Assembly: GCF_900100015.1 (NCBI RefSeq)
Contig: NZ_FNDD01000008.1
Coordinates: 1-64,000 of the forward strand
Reading direction: 5' to 3'
From: Vibrio xiamenensis
GTDB taxonomy: Bacteria > Pseudomonadota > Gammaproteobacteria > Enterobacterales > Vibrionaceae
DNA length: 64,000 nucleotides
This document shows positions 36,161 to 45,719 of this stretch, one piece after another. Made by a program: the position numbers and the translations under genes. The notes under the pieces were generated by a model. The model did not search any database, was not told the origin of the DNA, and worked only from the letters and a program-made list of their open reading frames with translations. Numbering within the stretch: position 1 is the stretch's first letter; every line of letters begins with the position of its first letter.

Positions 36161-36281
36161 TTAGGGGGTTTAGGCTAAAAGAGATCCAACCACTGGATAA
36201 TTAGCCCTGTTTTTGGAGAAATTTGATGAGATTTCGGGATGAAACTTTTATCCTAGCAAGGTTATTTAAAGGAAGTTGAAT

Positions 36282-37484
36282 ATGATCATCAAACCTAGAA
36301 TTCGTGGATTTATCTGTACCACAACACATCCTGTCGGCTGTGAAGCGAACGTAAAAGAACAAATTGCTTATACAAAAGCGCAAGGCCCAATCAAAAACGC
36401 GCCAAAACGTGTTTTAGTTGTGGGTGCTTCAAGTGGCTACGGTTTATCTTCCCGTATCGCAGCAGCATTTGGTGGTGGCGCTTCAACCATCGGTGTGTTC
36501 TTTGAAAAAGAAGGCACTGAGAAAAAACCGGGTACCGCTGGTTTTTATAATGCGGCTGCTTTTGAAAAATTGGCGCACGAAGAAGGTCTTTACGCAAAGA
36601 GCCTTAACGGTGATGCTTTTTCAAATGAAGCAAAACAAAAAACTATTGAGCTTATCAAGCAAGATTTAGGTCAAATTGATATGGTGGTTTACTCACTGGC
36701 TTCTCCAGTACGTAAGCTTCCAGGAACTGATGAGCTAGTACGTTCTTCACTTAAGCCAATTGGCGAGACGTACACTTCTACTGCGGTTGATACCAACAAA
36801 GACACCCTTATCGAAGCGAGTATTGAACCAGCTACTGAGCAAGAAATTGCGGATACAGTGACTGTTATGGGTGGTCAAGATTGGGAACTGTGGATTAACG
36901 CACTTTCTGATGCTGGTGTATTAGCAGAAGGTTGTAAGACCGTTGCTTACAGCTACATCGGTACTGAGTTGACTTGGCCAATCTACTGGGACGGCGCTCT
37001 AGGCCGAGCCAAAATGGATTTAGACCGTGCAGCAGCAGAGCTTAACGATAAACTGTCTGCTCTTGGTGGCACTGCAAACGTTGCGGTATTGAAATCAGTC
37101 GTGACCCAAGCCAGTTCAGCGATTCCTGTTATGCCACTCTACATCGCGATGGTATTTAAGAAAATGCGCGAAGAGGGTATTCACGAAGGTTGTATGGAAC
37201 AGATCTTCCGTATGTTTAGCCAACGTTTGTACAAAGAAGACGGCAGCGCGCCAGAAGTGGACAGCGAAAACCGTCTACGTTTGGATGACTGGGAACTTCG
37301 TGAAGACGTTCAGCAGCACTGTCGCGAGTTGTGGCCACAAATCACCACTGAAAACTTGAAAGAACTGACTGACTACGTGGAATACAAAGAAGAGTTCCTC
37401 AAGTTGTTCGGTTTTGGCGTTGACGGTGTGGATTACGACGCTGACGTTAACCCAGCAGTAGAGACAGATTTCATCGAAATCTAA
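36282..37484 (+). CDS. fabV: Trans-2-enoyl-ACP/CoA reductase FabV (NADH)
   Basis: FabV catalyses the last reduction in each fatty-acid elongation cycle and replaces triclosan-sensitive FabI; the class was first described in V. cholerae. The protein of 400 residues has the Rossmann motif [19 protein letters not shown] and the characteristic Tyr-X8-Lys catalytic pair in [10 protein letters not shown]. The N-terminus [20 protein letters not shown] is family-typical. AAAGGAAG fits ATG 36282. It is separate from fadE by a terminator and has its own promoter region. Confidence 0.97.
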   Translation: MIIKPRIRGFICTTTHPVGCEANVKEQIAYTKAQGPIKNAPKRVLVVGASSGYGLSSRIAAAFGGGASTIGVFFEKEGTEKKPGTAGFYNAAAFEKLAHEEGLYAKSLNGDAFSNEAKQKTIELIKQDLGQIDMVVYSLASPVRKLPGTDELVRSSLKPIGETYTSTAVDTNKDTLIEASIEPATEQEIADTVTVMGGQDWELWINALSDAGVLAEGCKTVAYSYIGTELTWPIYWDGALGRAKMDLDRAAAELNDKLSALGGTANVAVLKSVVTQASSAIPVMPLYIAMVFKKMREEGIHEGCMEQIFRMFSQRLYKEDGSAPEVDSENRLRLDDWELREDVQQHCRELWPQITTENLKELTDYVEYKEEFLKLFGFGVDGVDYDADVNPAVETDFIEI

Positions 37485-37514
37485 TCCGTATCAGGTAAAT
37501 CTTTCGTTAGTAAA

Positions 37515-37539
37515 AAGGCGCTCAAACAGCGCCTTTTTT
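37515..37539 (+). terminator. Terminator of fabV
   Basis: Arms AAGGCGCT (37515-37522) and AGCGCCTT (37528-37535) followed by six T residues. Confidence 0.85.
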
Positions 37540-37584
37540 GTGGGCGCGAATTCTTTATCGACGCTCTAGTAATCTAGTAAAAAT

Positions 37585-37614
37585 AAAAAAGCCGAAGCTC
37601 GGCTTCGGCTTTTT
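37585..37614. terminator. Bidirectional terminator between fabV and ybjL-type gene
   Basis: Arms GCCGAAGC (37591-37598) and GCTTCGGC (37602-37609) flanked by an A-run and a T-run, so it can act on both strands. Confidence 0.85.
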
Positions 37615-37627
37615 ACATCGAAGGGTT

Positions 37628-39310
37628 TTAGCTGAGGATGATTAAAATCGTCCCCGCCAGCGTCATCAGAATGTTGGCAATCGCGTAAGTACCGGCATAG
37701 CCAAGAGCTGGAATTGCCGATTTGGCGTAGTCATTGACGACATCCATCGCAGGCGCACAAGTTCGCGCGCCGATAATAGCACCAAATAGCAGGGCGCGGT
37801 TCATCTTAAATAGGTAAGCGCCAACTAAGTAAGCAATCACCACGGGCACGACGCTGACCAAGAACGCAAGGCCGATCACTTGTGGGCCGACTTGAGATAA
37901 ATGCTCAAACATCTTACCACCGGCGCTAAGACCTATGCCGACCATAAAGAACATCAAGCCCAAGTCTTTGACCATATTCAACGCCCCTTGCGGTACATAG
38001 CCGAAAGTGGGGTGGTTGGCGCGCAAAAAGCCGAGCGTAATACCCGACAGCAATAAGCCGACCGCATTACCTAAGCCAAACGACACTTGGCCAAAGGTCA
38101 TGGTGACTAAGCCAAATAGAATGCCCAAAATAAAGAAGCTGCAAAATGCCAGTAAGTCGGCCATTTGACTGTGGATCGAGATGAAACCGATTTTCTCAGC
38201 CAGACCATGCACGCGGCTCTTTTCTCCGCTGACTTGCAGGACATCGCCTTTCGCCAGCACGATATCAAGATCCATGGGCATCTCAATCTGAGCACGCACC
38301 ACGCGGTTAAGGAAACAGCCAAATTCAGACAAATTCAGATCAGAAAGGCGTTTGCCGGCTATTGAGTCACTTTTTACCACGATCTCTTCTTCGGCGATGC
38401 GCAGATCAAGCAAGTTGCGGTCAAATACCTCTTTACCGTTACGAAAGCTTGAATCGAGCCGAGCATGGCTATCGGGAAAACCGACTAGGGCAATTTCGTC
38501 ACCTTCTTGCAAAATCGCATCGCCATCTGGGTGGGCTAAAATGCCGTGGCGACGGATACGCTCGATGTAACAGCCGGTTTGGTGATAAAGGCCTAATTCA
38601 CGAAGGTTGCGGCCATCTATCCACTCAATCAGTTCTGGTCCAACTCGATAAGCACGGATAATCGGCAGGTAGACTTTACGTTGCCCTGAACTACCAAGGC
38701 CGCGTTCTTGCGCGATTTGCTGGGCGGAATCAGAAAGGTTTTGTTTTTGGATTTTTGGCAGCAATTTCGCGAACATGATCATGCTGATAAGTCCGACTAA
38801 ATAGGACATCGCATAACCTACCGAGAGGTTTTCTAGCACCGCACTGAATTCCATGTTGCGTGGAATGGTTGCCAGTCCAGAGTTGAGCGCATCTTGCGCG
38901 CCAACCAGAACTGGGGTCGCGGTTAATGCGCCAGCCATCATCCCTGCGGAAAGGCCGAAATCTAACCCCATGTAATGACTTAAAAAGTAGGTGATAAACA
39001 GAGCGGTGCTCAGCACAATCATACTGAGTAAGAAGTAATGTTTACCATCGCGAAAGAAGATACCAAAGAAGTTTGGCCCAGCTTCGATGCCGACACAGTA
39101 GATAAACAGCATGAAGCCAATGGTTAACGCATCCGCGTTAAACGTAAAGCCTAAGTGCCCCATAACCAAAGAGGTTAACAGCACGCCAATGGAGTTGCCC
39201 AGTTGGAAATTGCCAAAGCGAATTTTGCCAATTGCTAAGCCAATAGCCAGAACAACGAAAATGAGAAGGATCGGATTTTGTTCAAGCAAGAGTACGACGT
39301 CGATATTCAC
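37628..39310 (-). CDS. ybjL: AspT/YidE/YbjL-type antiporter-family membrane protein
   Basis: 560 residues: about five helices, a cytoplasmic region with two TrkA-C (RCK_C) domains (about 210-370, including [16 protein letters not shown] and [20 protein letters not shown]), then five or more helices. Each half carries the AspT duplication motif ([18 protein letters not shown] and [17 protein letters not shown]). Relatives exchange aspartate for alanine, but the substrate of the YbjL branch is unknown. Next to grxA, an association also seen around ybjL-grxA in E. coli. Confidence 0.9.
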   Translation of the reverse strand: MNIDVVLLLEQNPILLIFVVLAIGLAIGKIRFGNFQLGNSIGVLLTSLVMGHLGFTFNADALTIGFMLFIYCVGIEAGPNFFGIFFRDGKHYFLLSMIVLSTALFITYFLSHYMGLDFGLSAGMMAGALTATPVLVGAQDALNSGLATIPRNMEFSAVLENLSVGYAMSYLVGLISMIMFAKLLPKIQKQNLSDSAQQIAQERGLGSSGQRKVYLPIIRAYRVGPELIEWIDGRNLRELGLYHQTGCYIERIRRHGILAHPDGDAILQEGDEIALVGFPDSHARLDSSFRNGKEVFDRNLLDLRIAEEEIVVKSDSIAGKRLSDLNLSEFGCFLNRVVRAQIEMPMDLDIVLAKGDVLQVSGEKSRVHGLAEKIGFISIHSQMADLLAFCSFFILGILFGLVTMTFGQVSFGLGNAVGLLLSGITLGFLRANHPTFGYVPQGALNMVKDLGLMFFMVGIGLSAGGKMFEHLSQVGPQVIGLAFLVSVVPVVIAYLVGAYLFKMNRALLFGAIIGARTCAPAMDVVNDYAKSAIPALGYAGTYAIANILMTLAGTILIILS

Positions 39311-39430
39311 GGCTAATCAGTTTTTTATGCCAAGGAAATGGTGTTGGTGTGGGAATTGTAGCTGAATACGGCGAAATTATAAGTAAAATATTTTATATTT
39401 TTTCTATTAATTTATTTAATAGTAAACATA

Positions 39431-39458
39431 AAAAAGCCGCTGTCTCAGCGGCTTTTTT
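39431..39458. terminator. Terminator of grxA (bidirectional)
   Basis: Arms GCCGCTG (39436-39442) and CAGCGGC (39446-39452) with A-run and T-run on either side. Confidence 0.85.
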
Positions 39459-39471
39459 ACATCGGTTCAAA

Positions 39472-39735
39472 TTAATCGAACAGACCCAAATTTTCTTTTG
39501 CGTACGCTTCAAAATCGTCACATCCGCCGATGTGTTGTTGGTCGATGAAAATTTGTGGCACAGTTTCCACTGGCTTACCAACAGTCTTCTCAAGATCTGC
39601 TTTCGAGATGCCTTCTTCGTGGATATCGACATAACGATAATTGAAGTCATCGCGTTTTGCTTTCAGTGTTTCTGCGTGCTCTTTTGCACGAACACAGTAT
39701 GGGCAAGCAGGGCGACCAAAAATAACAACGAACAT
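39472..39735 (-). CDS. grxA: Glutaredoxin 1
   Basis: 87-residue thioredoxin-fold protein with active site CPYC at residues 11-14, the cis-Pro loop TVPQIFID and the glutathione-binding GGCDDFEAY. It reduces disulfides, notably in ribonucleotide reductase, with glutathione as donor, in the cytosol. AAAGGAGAAAG precedes the ATG. A possible OxyR half site lies about 90 bp upstream. Confidence 0.96.
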   Translation of the reverse strand: MFVVIFGRPACPYCVRAKEHAETLKAKRDDFNYRYVDIHEEGISKADLEKTVGKPVETVPQIFIDQQHIGGCDDFEAYAKENLGLFD

Positions 39736-39815
39736 AGACTTTCTCCTTTATATTGTTATTTAGAACTATGCCTCAACTGATTTTGAAAATAAAGCGACAA
39801 ATACCAGTTGTTTTG

Positions 39816-39830
39816 ATAGGTAAAACTTAT
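39816..39830. promoter_or_regulatory. OxyR-like element upstream of grxA (weak)
   Basis: ATAGGTAAAACTTAT fits the OxyR element ATAG-N-T-N3-A-N-CTAT with one mismatch. OxyR induces grxA in E. coli, so the location is sensible. Only one of the two half elements is recognisable. Confidence 0.3.
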
Positions 39831-39998
39831 TGAATGTTTTTTACCTTTTTTGTTCAAATAATGTGCGCTAAGGTAGGGTTTAACGCGGAAAGTTGCCGGC
39901 TTGTTGGCTAATGTCGTGTTCTTTGCACTGGGTCAAATACCCAAGCCAAATCTGTAGGCAATCTGAATGGAGGCGAATGACTATGGTGAGCGGAAGGG

Positions 39999-41234
39999 AT
40001 GATGTTTGATTTTATGACCGCAACGCGGGTGATCTTTGGTCAAGACGCATTGGCGTCTTCGTTATCTGTCATCAATCGATACGGTTACAGTGCGTTGTTA
40101 GTGACGGATAAGCACAACCAAACCGACAATATTGTGTGCGATTATCTGCACAATCAGCATTTTCGATATCAACATTTGGTTGTGTCGGGCGAACCTTATA
40201 TCACTATGGTTGAGGAGGCGGCGATTGAGGCGCGAAAATTCGCCCCGGATATGGTTATCGCTATGGGTGGCGGCAGCGCCCTTGATATGGCAAAAGCCCT
40301 TGCGGCGATCATTCCCAATAAAGGCAATGTGTATGACTACGTCGAAGTGGTCGGGCGCAGTGTTCCCCTAAAAGCCAAACCTTTACCGTTTATTGCTATA
40401 CCCACCACCGCTGGTACCGGTTCAGAAGTGACTCATAAAGCGGTGCTTAAATCTGGTCAAGACCGAATCAAAGTGAGTTTACGCAGCGGTGATATGCTCG
40501 CAGACGTTGCCATTGTCGACCCCACACTCACTTACGGCACATCGCCAGCTTTATCGGCCCGCGGCGCGATGCATGCTTTTACCCATTTAATGGAAGCGTA
40601 TGTGTGCAGTGAGCCAAACCCATTGACCGATATGATTTGCGAAGAGGGGCTGCGTCGAGTCAGTCGCTCGATTATTTCTGGTTGCCTGCGAGATGAACCT
40701 CAAGCCCGAGAAGACTTATCCTTTGCGGCGATGCTTGGTGGCATGGCGAGCACCAATGCCTATCTCGGTGCGGCGCACGGTTTAGCCGCATCGTTAGCCG
40801 GGAAAATGAACGCGCCTCATAGCATCATCACCGCACGTCTTGCGCCATTTGTGATGGATGAAAATATTAAAGTCGCGCAGCTTGAAGGCAAACTCAACGT
40901 GCTAAAGCGCTATCAAACTATGGCGCGGATTCTCACCAATCACAACGATGCTCATATGAGCGATGGCATCGCTTGGGTAAAAATGATTTTGGAGCAGTTA
41001 AGTATTCCTGCGCTTAGTCAGTTTGGGGTCTGTCGCACACCGTTTGATCAAGTGGTGGAAGGGGCGATGAAGTCGATATCGATTAAAGGCAATCCATTAC
41101 CATTAACTAAAGCGCGCTTGACGTTTATCTTAGACCAAGTGTGCAGTTGTCAGCATGATCAGCTGCTTAATGGTGTCGAAGAGCGCCAAGACGCGAGCTA
41201 CACTTTGGTGGATGATCGGGAAACCGAGCGATAA
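39999..41234 (+). CDS. Iron-containing alcohol dehydrogenase-family protein with an altered metal ligand
   Basis: The group III dehydrogenase fold is clear: NAD-binding AMGGGSALDMAKA (about 88-100) and IPTTAGTGSEVT (about 134-145), and two metal-ligand histidines in GAAHGLAASL and MNAPHSII. The segment MHAFTHLMEAY aligns with the usual DALTHAIEAY: His192 takes the place of the Asp ligand, while His196 is conserved. Start is one of two adjacent ATGs (39999/40002). Substrate unknown. The neighbour hexR (convergent, shared terminator) gives no pathway hint. Confidence 0.88.
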   Translation: MMFDFMTATRVIFGQDALASSLSVINRYGYSALLVTDKHNQTDNIVCDYLHNQHFRYQHLVVSGEPYITMVEEAAIEARKFAPDMVIAMGGGSALDMAKALAAIIPNKGNVYDYVEVVGRSVPLKAKPLPFIAIPTTAGTGSEVTHKAVLKSGQDRIKVSLRSGDMLADVAIVDPTLTYGTSPALSARGAMHAFTHLMEAYVCSEPNPLTDMICEEGLRRVSRSIISGCLRDEPQAREDLSFAAMLGGMASTNAYLGAAHGLAASLAGKMNAPHSIITARLAPFVMDENIKVAQLEGKLNVLKRYQTMARILTNHNDAHMSDGIAWVKMILEQLSIPALSQFGVCRTPFDQVVEGAMKSISIKGNPLPLTKARLTFILDQVCSCQHDQLLNGVEERQDASYTLVDDRETER

Positions 41235-41235
41235 A

Positions 41236-41261
41236 AAAACGGAGCGTTAAGCTCCGTTTTT
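41236..41261. terminator. Bidirectional terminator between the dehydrogenase and hexR
   Basis: Arms AAAACGGAGC (41236-41245) and GCTCCGTTTT (41251-41260), a 10-bp stem flanked by A and T runs. Confidence 0.85.
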
Positions 41262-41270
41262 AATGTCTGA

Positions 41271-42125
41271 TTAGAAATGCGATAGCTTATCGTAGCGCGA
41301 GTCTTTTAATGCATCTTTTACTCGGCGTAGATTTTCTCTAAAGCCCGTACCGCGGCGCAGAGTAAAACCTGTTGCGAGCACATCAATGACCGTCATCTGT
41401 ACCACACGACTTGCCATTGGCATGTAGACGTCGGTGTCTTCAGGAACATCGAGCGAAATCGACAGCGAACTTGCTTTATCTAGCGGTGAATCTTTCGCAG
41501 TGATAGCAATCACAGTCGCGCCGTTTTCTTTCGCGAGATTGGCAATTTCCACTTGGCTCTTAGTGCGACCAGTATGAGAAATCAGTACGATTACATCATT
41601 ATCAGTGCAGTTAATGCAGCTCATACGTTGCATCACGATGTCTTCAAAACAGGTGATGGGAATATTAAAGCGAATAAACTTGTTTTGTGCGTCTTTTGCC
41701 ACCGCTGAGGACGCGCCCAAACCAAAAAAGGAAATGCGTTTGGCTTGAGTCAAAAGGTCAACCGCGCGATTAATTTGCATTGGGTCTAGGCTATTTTTGG
41801 CCACATCCAAGCACGCCATGGTCGACTCGAAAATTTTATGCGTGTACGCATCCGGGCCGTCGTCTTCTTCCACATTGCGATTCACATAAGGAGTGCCATT
41901 CGCCAAGCTTTGCGCAAGATGCAGCTTGAAGTCTGGAAAACCTTTAGTATCTAAACGTCGACAGAAACGGTTTACCGTTGGTTCACTGACATCGGCCATT
42001 TTTGCCAATGTTGCAATGCTGGAATGAATGGCGGTCTGCGGTGTTGCCATTATAACTTCAGCGACTTTCCGTTCGGATTTGCTAAAGTTCTCCAGATTTT
42101 TTTGTATTTTTTCTAGTGTATTCAT
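41271..42125 (-). CDS. hexR: HexR-type regulator of central carbohydrate metabolism (RpiR family)
   Basis: An N-terminal RpiR helix-turn-helix (IATLAKMADVSEPTVNRFCRRL) and a C-terminal SIS sugar-phosphate domain (ISFFGLGASSAVAKDAQNKF, VIVLISHTGRTKSQVEIANLAKENGA). HexR responds to KDPG and controls Entner-Doudoroff and glycolytic genes in gamma-proteobacteria. ATG 42125 (MNTLEKIQKNL) is preferred to an in-frame GTG three codons upstream. The target zwf/edd genes are not in this window. An inverted repeat lies upstream at 42164-42210. Confidence 0.9.
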   Translation of the reverse strand: MNTLEKIQKNLENFSKSERKVAEVIMATPQTAIHSSIATLAKMADVSEPTVNRFCRRLDTKGFPDFKLHLAQSLANGTPYVNRNVEEDDGPDAYTHKIFESTMACLDVAKNSLDPMQINRAVDLLTQAKRISFFGLGASSAVAKDAQNKFIRFNIPITCFEDIVMQRMSCINCTDNDVIVLISHTGRTKSQVEIANLAKENGATVIAITAKDSPLDKASSLSISLDVPEDTDVYMPMASRVVQMTVIDVLATGFTLRRGTGFRENLRRVKDALKDSRYDKLSHF

Positions 42126-42163
42126 AGTGTTCACGAGGGTATGGAGAACAACTTATTGGTTAT

Positions 42164-42210
42164 ACCATTCAAGGTGTAGGGGGTAGGAAAAATGATATTT
42201 CCTAAATGGT
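42164..42210. promoter_or_regulatory. Nested inverted repeats upstream of hexR
   Basis: An inner dyad TAGGAAA (42184-42190) / TTTCCTA (42198-42204) sits next to an outer pair ACCATT (42164-42169) / AATGGT (42205-42210). It could be an operator or a leader hairpin. It does not match the HexR box I know (TGTAATTAAATTACA). Confidence 0.35.
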
Positions 42211-42410
42211 AAAAATCTAACCAACGCCATGCGACCAGTATAAACCTAAGCCAAAGGTTTACAGTAATTTTTGTACATCGAAATTAATCAGAATATGACA
42301 AGCCTCAAACTAAATTTTGCTTAAACTACGAAAATGGATACGTTTTGACGCAAATATGCTGATTAATGTCCCACAATGATATAGAAATTACACTAAACCG
42401 AAAGAAATTT

Positions 42411-44057
42411 TCATTTTTCGAGAATGTCGTTTGTGAGACTTTGCAACTGTTTACTCAAATTCGGCGCTTGCTTCGCAATCTCACGTTGTTCGCTGAGCAC
42501 GGATTCCAATATCTCGTTGTGCGTCAATGGATTAGCTAACACCACGCGAAATACTATGGTATCCAGCTGGTTGAGATGCTGCGGATTAAGCTGGGTGCGG
42601 GATACAAACGAGCGGCCAGTTTCCCTTTGGGTCTTTTGAATGAATTGTGTGAGCTCGTTGAGTTTGTCATTCAGCGCTTGTTGCTGCGCTTGATTCGCCA
42701 CTTCTAATGCTTGTTTGGTCGCAGTAGGGACGTAACGATAGGTGAGCAAACATAGCTCTGGTTGTGAGATCAGCTCGAAGTCGGGCTGCGCTTTAATAAG
42801 CGCGGCAAAGTGCTTGGCTTTTTCGATGCTTTGATTAATCAGAAGCTCATAGCCTGGGCGGCTAATAATATTCATCGCCGCGTAAACCAGCATTGCCATG
42901 CCAGAGCGCGAGCCCTCAAGGGTGTGACTACCCAAATCTTTCGAGCCTTTGCGGAGGATATACTGAGCGTGATGCTCAACCGAACGCATCGCATCAGGGT
43001 CTTTAAACAGCACCATACCTGCGCCCATCGGAATATACAGCTGCTTATGGGCATCAATGGTGACGGAGTCGGCTTTTTCTATACCATCAAGCAGATAACG
43101 GTAGCGATTAGACATCAAGGTTGCGCCGCCCCAAGCAGCATCAACGTGAAAATGACAGCCGTGCTCGGCGCATAAACTAGCGATATCGCTCAATGGATCA
43201 ATGTTGCCGGTTTCTGTGGTGCCAGCGACGCCAATCACCGCAATCACTTTGATATTTTGAGCCTTAAGGCTTGCCATTTTTTGGGCTAAGTCTTTCACGC
43301 ACAGGCGATTGTTGTGGTCGGTTTCAACCGCCACCAACTCGTCCTGACCAAGCCCTAAAACGTCGGCCGCTTTTTTTAGAGAATAGTGGCCGCGTTTGGA
43401 AACCAGTACAGCAAGACCTTGGTAGCCATAGTGTTGCATGGCCTTATAGAGACCTACTTTTTCAACACCTTGAAAACTGCCTTGGGCTTTTAGTGCGTTA
43501 TTACGTGCCACCCATAACGCGGTAATATTCGCGATGGTTCCGCCCGAGCAAAATGCGCCTAACGAGTGCTCGGCACTGTGCATCCATTGCTGATAAAAAG
43601 CGTCATTTCGTTGATAGATAAGCCGATGTAGCATGCCCAATACTTGGCGCTCAAGAGGGGTAAACGCTTTTGATGTCTCTATTTTGACCAGATTTTGGTT
43701 CAGCGCGATCATGATTTTCGACAGCGGCATCAAAAAGTAGGGCAGCGCGGATGTCATATGACCAATAAAGCTTGGCGCTGCAGTATGCACCGAATGGGCG
43801 ACGAGCGTATCGAGCAGATGTTGAGTATGATCGGAGACGAAACTTGGCTGCTCGGGAATCGCCGCATCACTAAAGTCTTTTTCTATCTCTTTGAGCGGTT
43901 TTTCGTCCGCAACGATGTGCTCGCGCAAAAACTGATTGAGGTTTTGTGACAGCTCGGCTTCAATTTTGGTCAGCGTAGAATCGGGACCTTCGGGGACCGT
44001 GAAAATCTTAAGTAGATTTTCGAAACTCACATCGACGGTTTTTTGTTCAGATTCCAT
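42411..44057 (-). CDS. panP: PLP-dependent aspartate 1-decarboxylase-like enzyme PanP
   Basis: A group II amino-acid decarboxylase. The PLP lysine is in VTIDAHKQLYIPMGAG; CSGGTIANITALWVARN, VIGVAGTTETGNIDPL and FHVDAAWGGATLMSN are the cofactor-binding blocks. The protein is about 548 residues. PanP of Vibrio makes beta-alanine from aspartate for pantothenate synthesis where PanD is absent; I infer the same role, but glutamate decarboxylation cannot be excluded by eye. ATG 44057 (MESEQKTVDV) is preferred to an upstream TTG. Confidence 0.87.
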   Translation of the reverse strand: MESEQKTVDVSFENLLKIFTVPEGPDSTLTKIEAELSQNLNQFLREHIVADEKPLKEIEKDFSDAAIPEQPSFVSDHTQHLLDTLVAHSVHTAAPSFIGHMTSALPYFLMPLSKIMIALNQNLVKIETSKAFTPLERQVLGMLHRLIYQRNDAFYQQWMHSAEHSLGAFCSGGTIANITALWVARNNALKAQGSFQGVEKVGLYKAMQHYGYQGLAVLVSKRGHYSLKKAADVLGLGQDELVAVETDHNNRLCVKDLAQKMASLKAQNIKVIAVIGVAGTTETGNIDPLSDIASLCAEHGCHFHVDAAWGGATLMSNRYRYLLDGIEKADSVTIDAHKQLYIPMGAGMVLFKDPDAMRSVEHHAQYILRKGSKDLGSHTLEGSRSGMAMLVYAAMNIISRPGYELLINQSIEKAKHFAALIKAQPDFELISQPELCLLTYRYVPTATKQALEVANQAQQQALNDKLNELTQFIQKTQRETGRSFVSRTQLNPQHLNQLDTIVFRVVLANPLTHNEILESVLSEQREIAKQAPNLSKQLQSLTNDILEK

Positions 44058-44151
44058 ACTGCTTTGCAACTCATTGATACATCAGATTCTAGGCGGGACA
44101 ATTTAAACGAATTTGGCGCTAAAGTCCCGTCTTGAACTCGCAAATTTGTGG

Positions 44152-44664
44152 CTATTGGCACTCAATTTTTTCGAGTTGATTGATCGATTGATTATAGGTT
44201 TGCAGTGCTTTATCAATCGTCGCTGGATGGCTGAGTAAGTCGGCGAATGCTGAGCGTAGCTCATAATTGTCTGCGTGGGGTGTTGATTGGCGATCTTGAT
44301 AGGTGATTTTCGCCAATTGACCAAGCTGGTCGTCGCGGTTAGCAAGGCGTTTTATATCGACTTGCTCAAGCTTCAACCAACCCTCAACGGATTGTTCGGT
44401 CGCCACTTTACTTGGATCGTGTTCGAGGTAATAGCGAACCGCTTCACGGCTGAGTTCAAAGTGATGTTGGCGCCCGGATAAGAACCACTCACTTACGTCT
44501 TTTAATTGCGGATATTGCGTGGTTGTTAAGTCAGTGAGGTCTTGGTACCACTGAAGTGATGCATCAACATAAGCGTCATATTTGCCTGCCAGACAGTGAT
44601 TATCAGCAGCAAAGGTGCTTGAGCTGAGGCTACCCAGTAGCACAACCATCAGAGTTCGATTCAT
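44152..44664 (-). CDS. Hypothetical periplasmic protein
   Basis: 170 residues with a clear signal peptide (RTLMVVLLGSLSSSTFA, cut before ADNHC). The mature part is helical and hydrophilic, with one Cys near each end (NHCLAGKYD and KIECQ) that could form a disulfide. I recognise no domain. It ends about 95 bp before the panP start on the same strand but no shared function is evident. Confidence 0.75.
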   Translation of the reverse strand: MNRTLMVVLLGSLSSSTFAADNHCLAGKYDAYVDASLQWYQDLTDLTTTQYPQLKDVSEWFLSGRQHHFELSREAVRYYLEHDPSKVATEQSVEGWLKLEQVDIKRLANRDDQLGQLAKITYQDRQSTPHADNYELRSAFADLLSHPATIDKALQTYNQSINQLEKIECQ

Positions 44665-44788
44665 AGTCTATCCTTTTGAAACTAAGCGCTTGTTTTCACA
44701 TTATTATATGCTAGTTGGCGAGCTGAATTGACCATGCTCGCCAGTCAATCTCTAGAGCATAATGGTTTTTGTGATTTTTGCCTGCGAT

Positions 44789-45694
44789 CTAGTTAGCAAG
44801 AGAGACAAAGAACAGCATCAGCACTGGAACCAACAAGCTGAGGATAAACCCGCTAACAATGGCTATTGGCACGCAGCGCACGCCGCCAGTGGTTTGGATG
44901 ACTGGAAGGGTAAAGTCCATTGCCGTTGCTCCCGCATAACCGATAGCGCAGCAAGGTTTGCTTCGAATCAGCATAGGAATCATCACCAAAGAGACCAGTT
45001 CGCGCAGCAATTCAATTAAAAACGATGCACCGCCATAAACGGGACCAAAGGCGTCGCCCATCAAAATGCCGGCTAAAGAATACCAGCCAAAACCGGATGC
45101 CATAGCCAGGCCGTGGAACGTACTGATATTCAAAATATAGGCCGCTATCAAACCGCCAACCATAGAGGTACTGACGATAACTAAGGCAATCACCATGCCG
45201 TGTTTGTTTAGCAAAATTTGGCCAAGTGTTAGGCCGCTATTACGCAGTTGAATACCGATAAAAAATAGCAGCAAAAACAGAATCCACTCGCTGGCGGTAT
45301 CGACCCAATTCAGGTCGAAGGGGAGCAATAAACCAATCACTAAACCGCCGCCAACGACTACGATTAGTTTCAGAGATTCTAACGCCATACTTGAGAGAGG
45401 AAGTTTGCTATTACTGTGATCGGTTTTCAGTGGCAGCCAGCGGTCGACGAAAGGTAAAACCGCCAGATTACATGCGCCCAAACACAGGAAAAACACCAAG
45501 GTGTACTGCACGATGGTTTGCAGGTTTTGGCCTAGATTATCCAACGCGGCAAGACTTAGCCCCATGAGACTCAAAATAACATAGATGAGGTTTGAGGTAG
45601 CGCGGTTAATGCGTTGAATATATACAGAATTTGATATGGTAAATAGATACCCCACGACCAGTGGGGCAAAGATAAATAGCATCCCTGAAAACAT
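44789..45694 (-). CDS. lysO: Lysine exporter LysO family (YbjE, DUF340)
   Basis: 301-residue membrane protein with about eight helices; MASGFGWYSLAGILMGDAFGPVYGGASFLIELLRELVSLVMIPML and GYAGATAMDFTLPVIQTTGG are hallmark regions of LysO, which exports L-lysine and its analogue thialysine. No lysine riboswitch was seen upstream (only 25 bp separate it from the HDOD gene). Confidence 0.88.
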   Translation of the reverse strand: MFSGMLFIFAPLVVGYLFTISNSVYIQRINRATSNLIYVILSLMGLSLAALDNLGQNLQTIVQYTLVFFLCLGACNLAVLPFVDRWLPLKTDHSNSKLPLSSMALESLKLIVVVGGGLVIGLLLPFDLNWVDTASEWILFLLLFFIGIQLRNSGLTLGQILLNKHGMVIALVIVSTSMVGGLIAAYILNISTFHGLAMASGFGWYSLAGILMGDAFGPVYGGASFLIELLRELVSLVMIPMLIRSKPCCAIGYAGATAMDFTLPVIQTTGGVRCVPIAIVSGFILSLLVPVLMLFFVSLAN

Positions 45695-45719
45695 GCTGGT
45701 CCTTGATTAGCTAGAGAGA

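Noticed and set aside
44716..44743. Inverted repeat TGGCGAGC/GCTCGCCA after lysO as terminator
   Set aside because: Long loop and no T-run on either strand.
45695..45719. Lysine riboswitch before lysO
   Set aside because: Only 25 bp separate lysO from the HDOD gene and no such structure is present.
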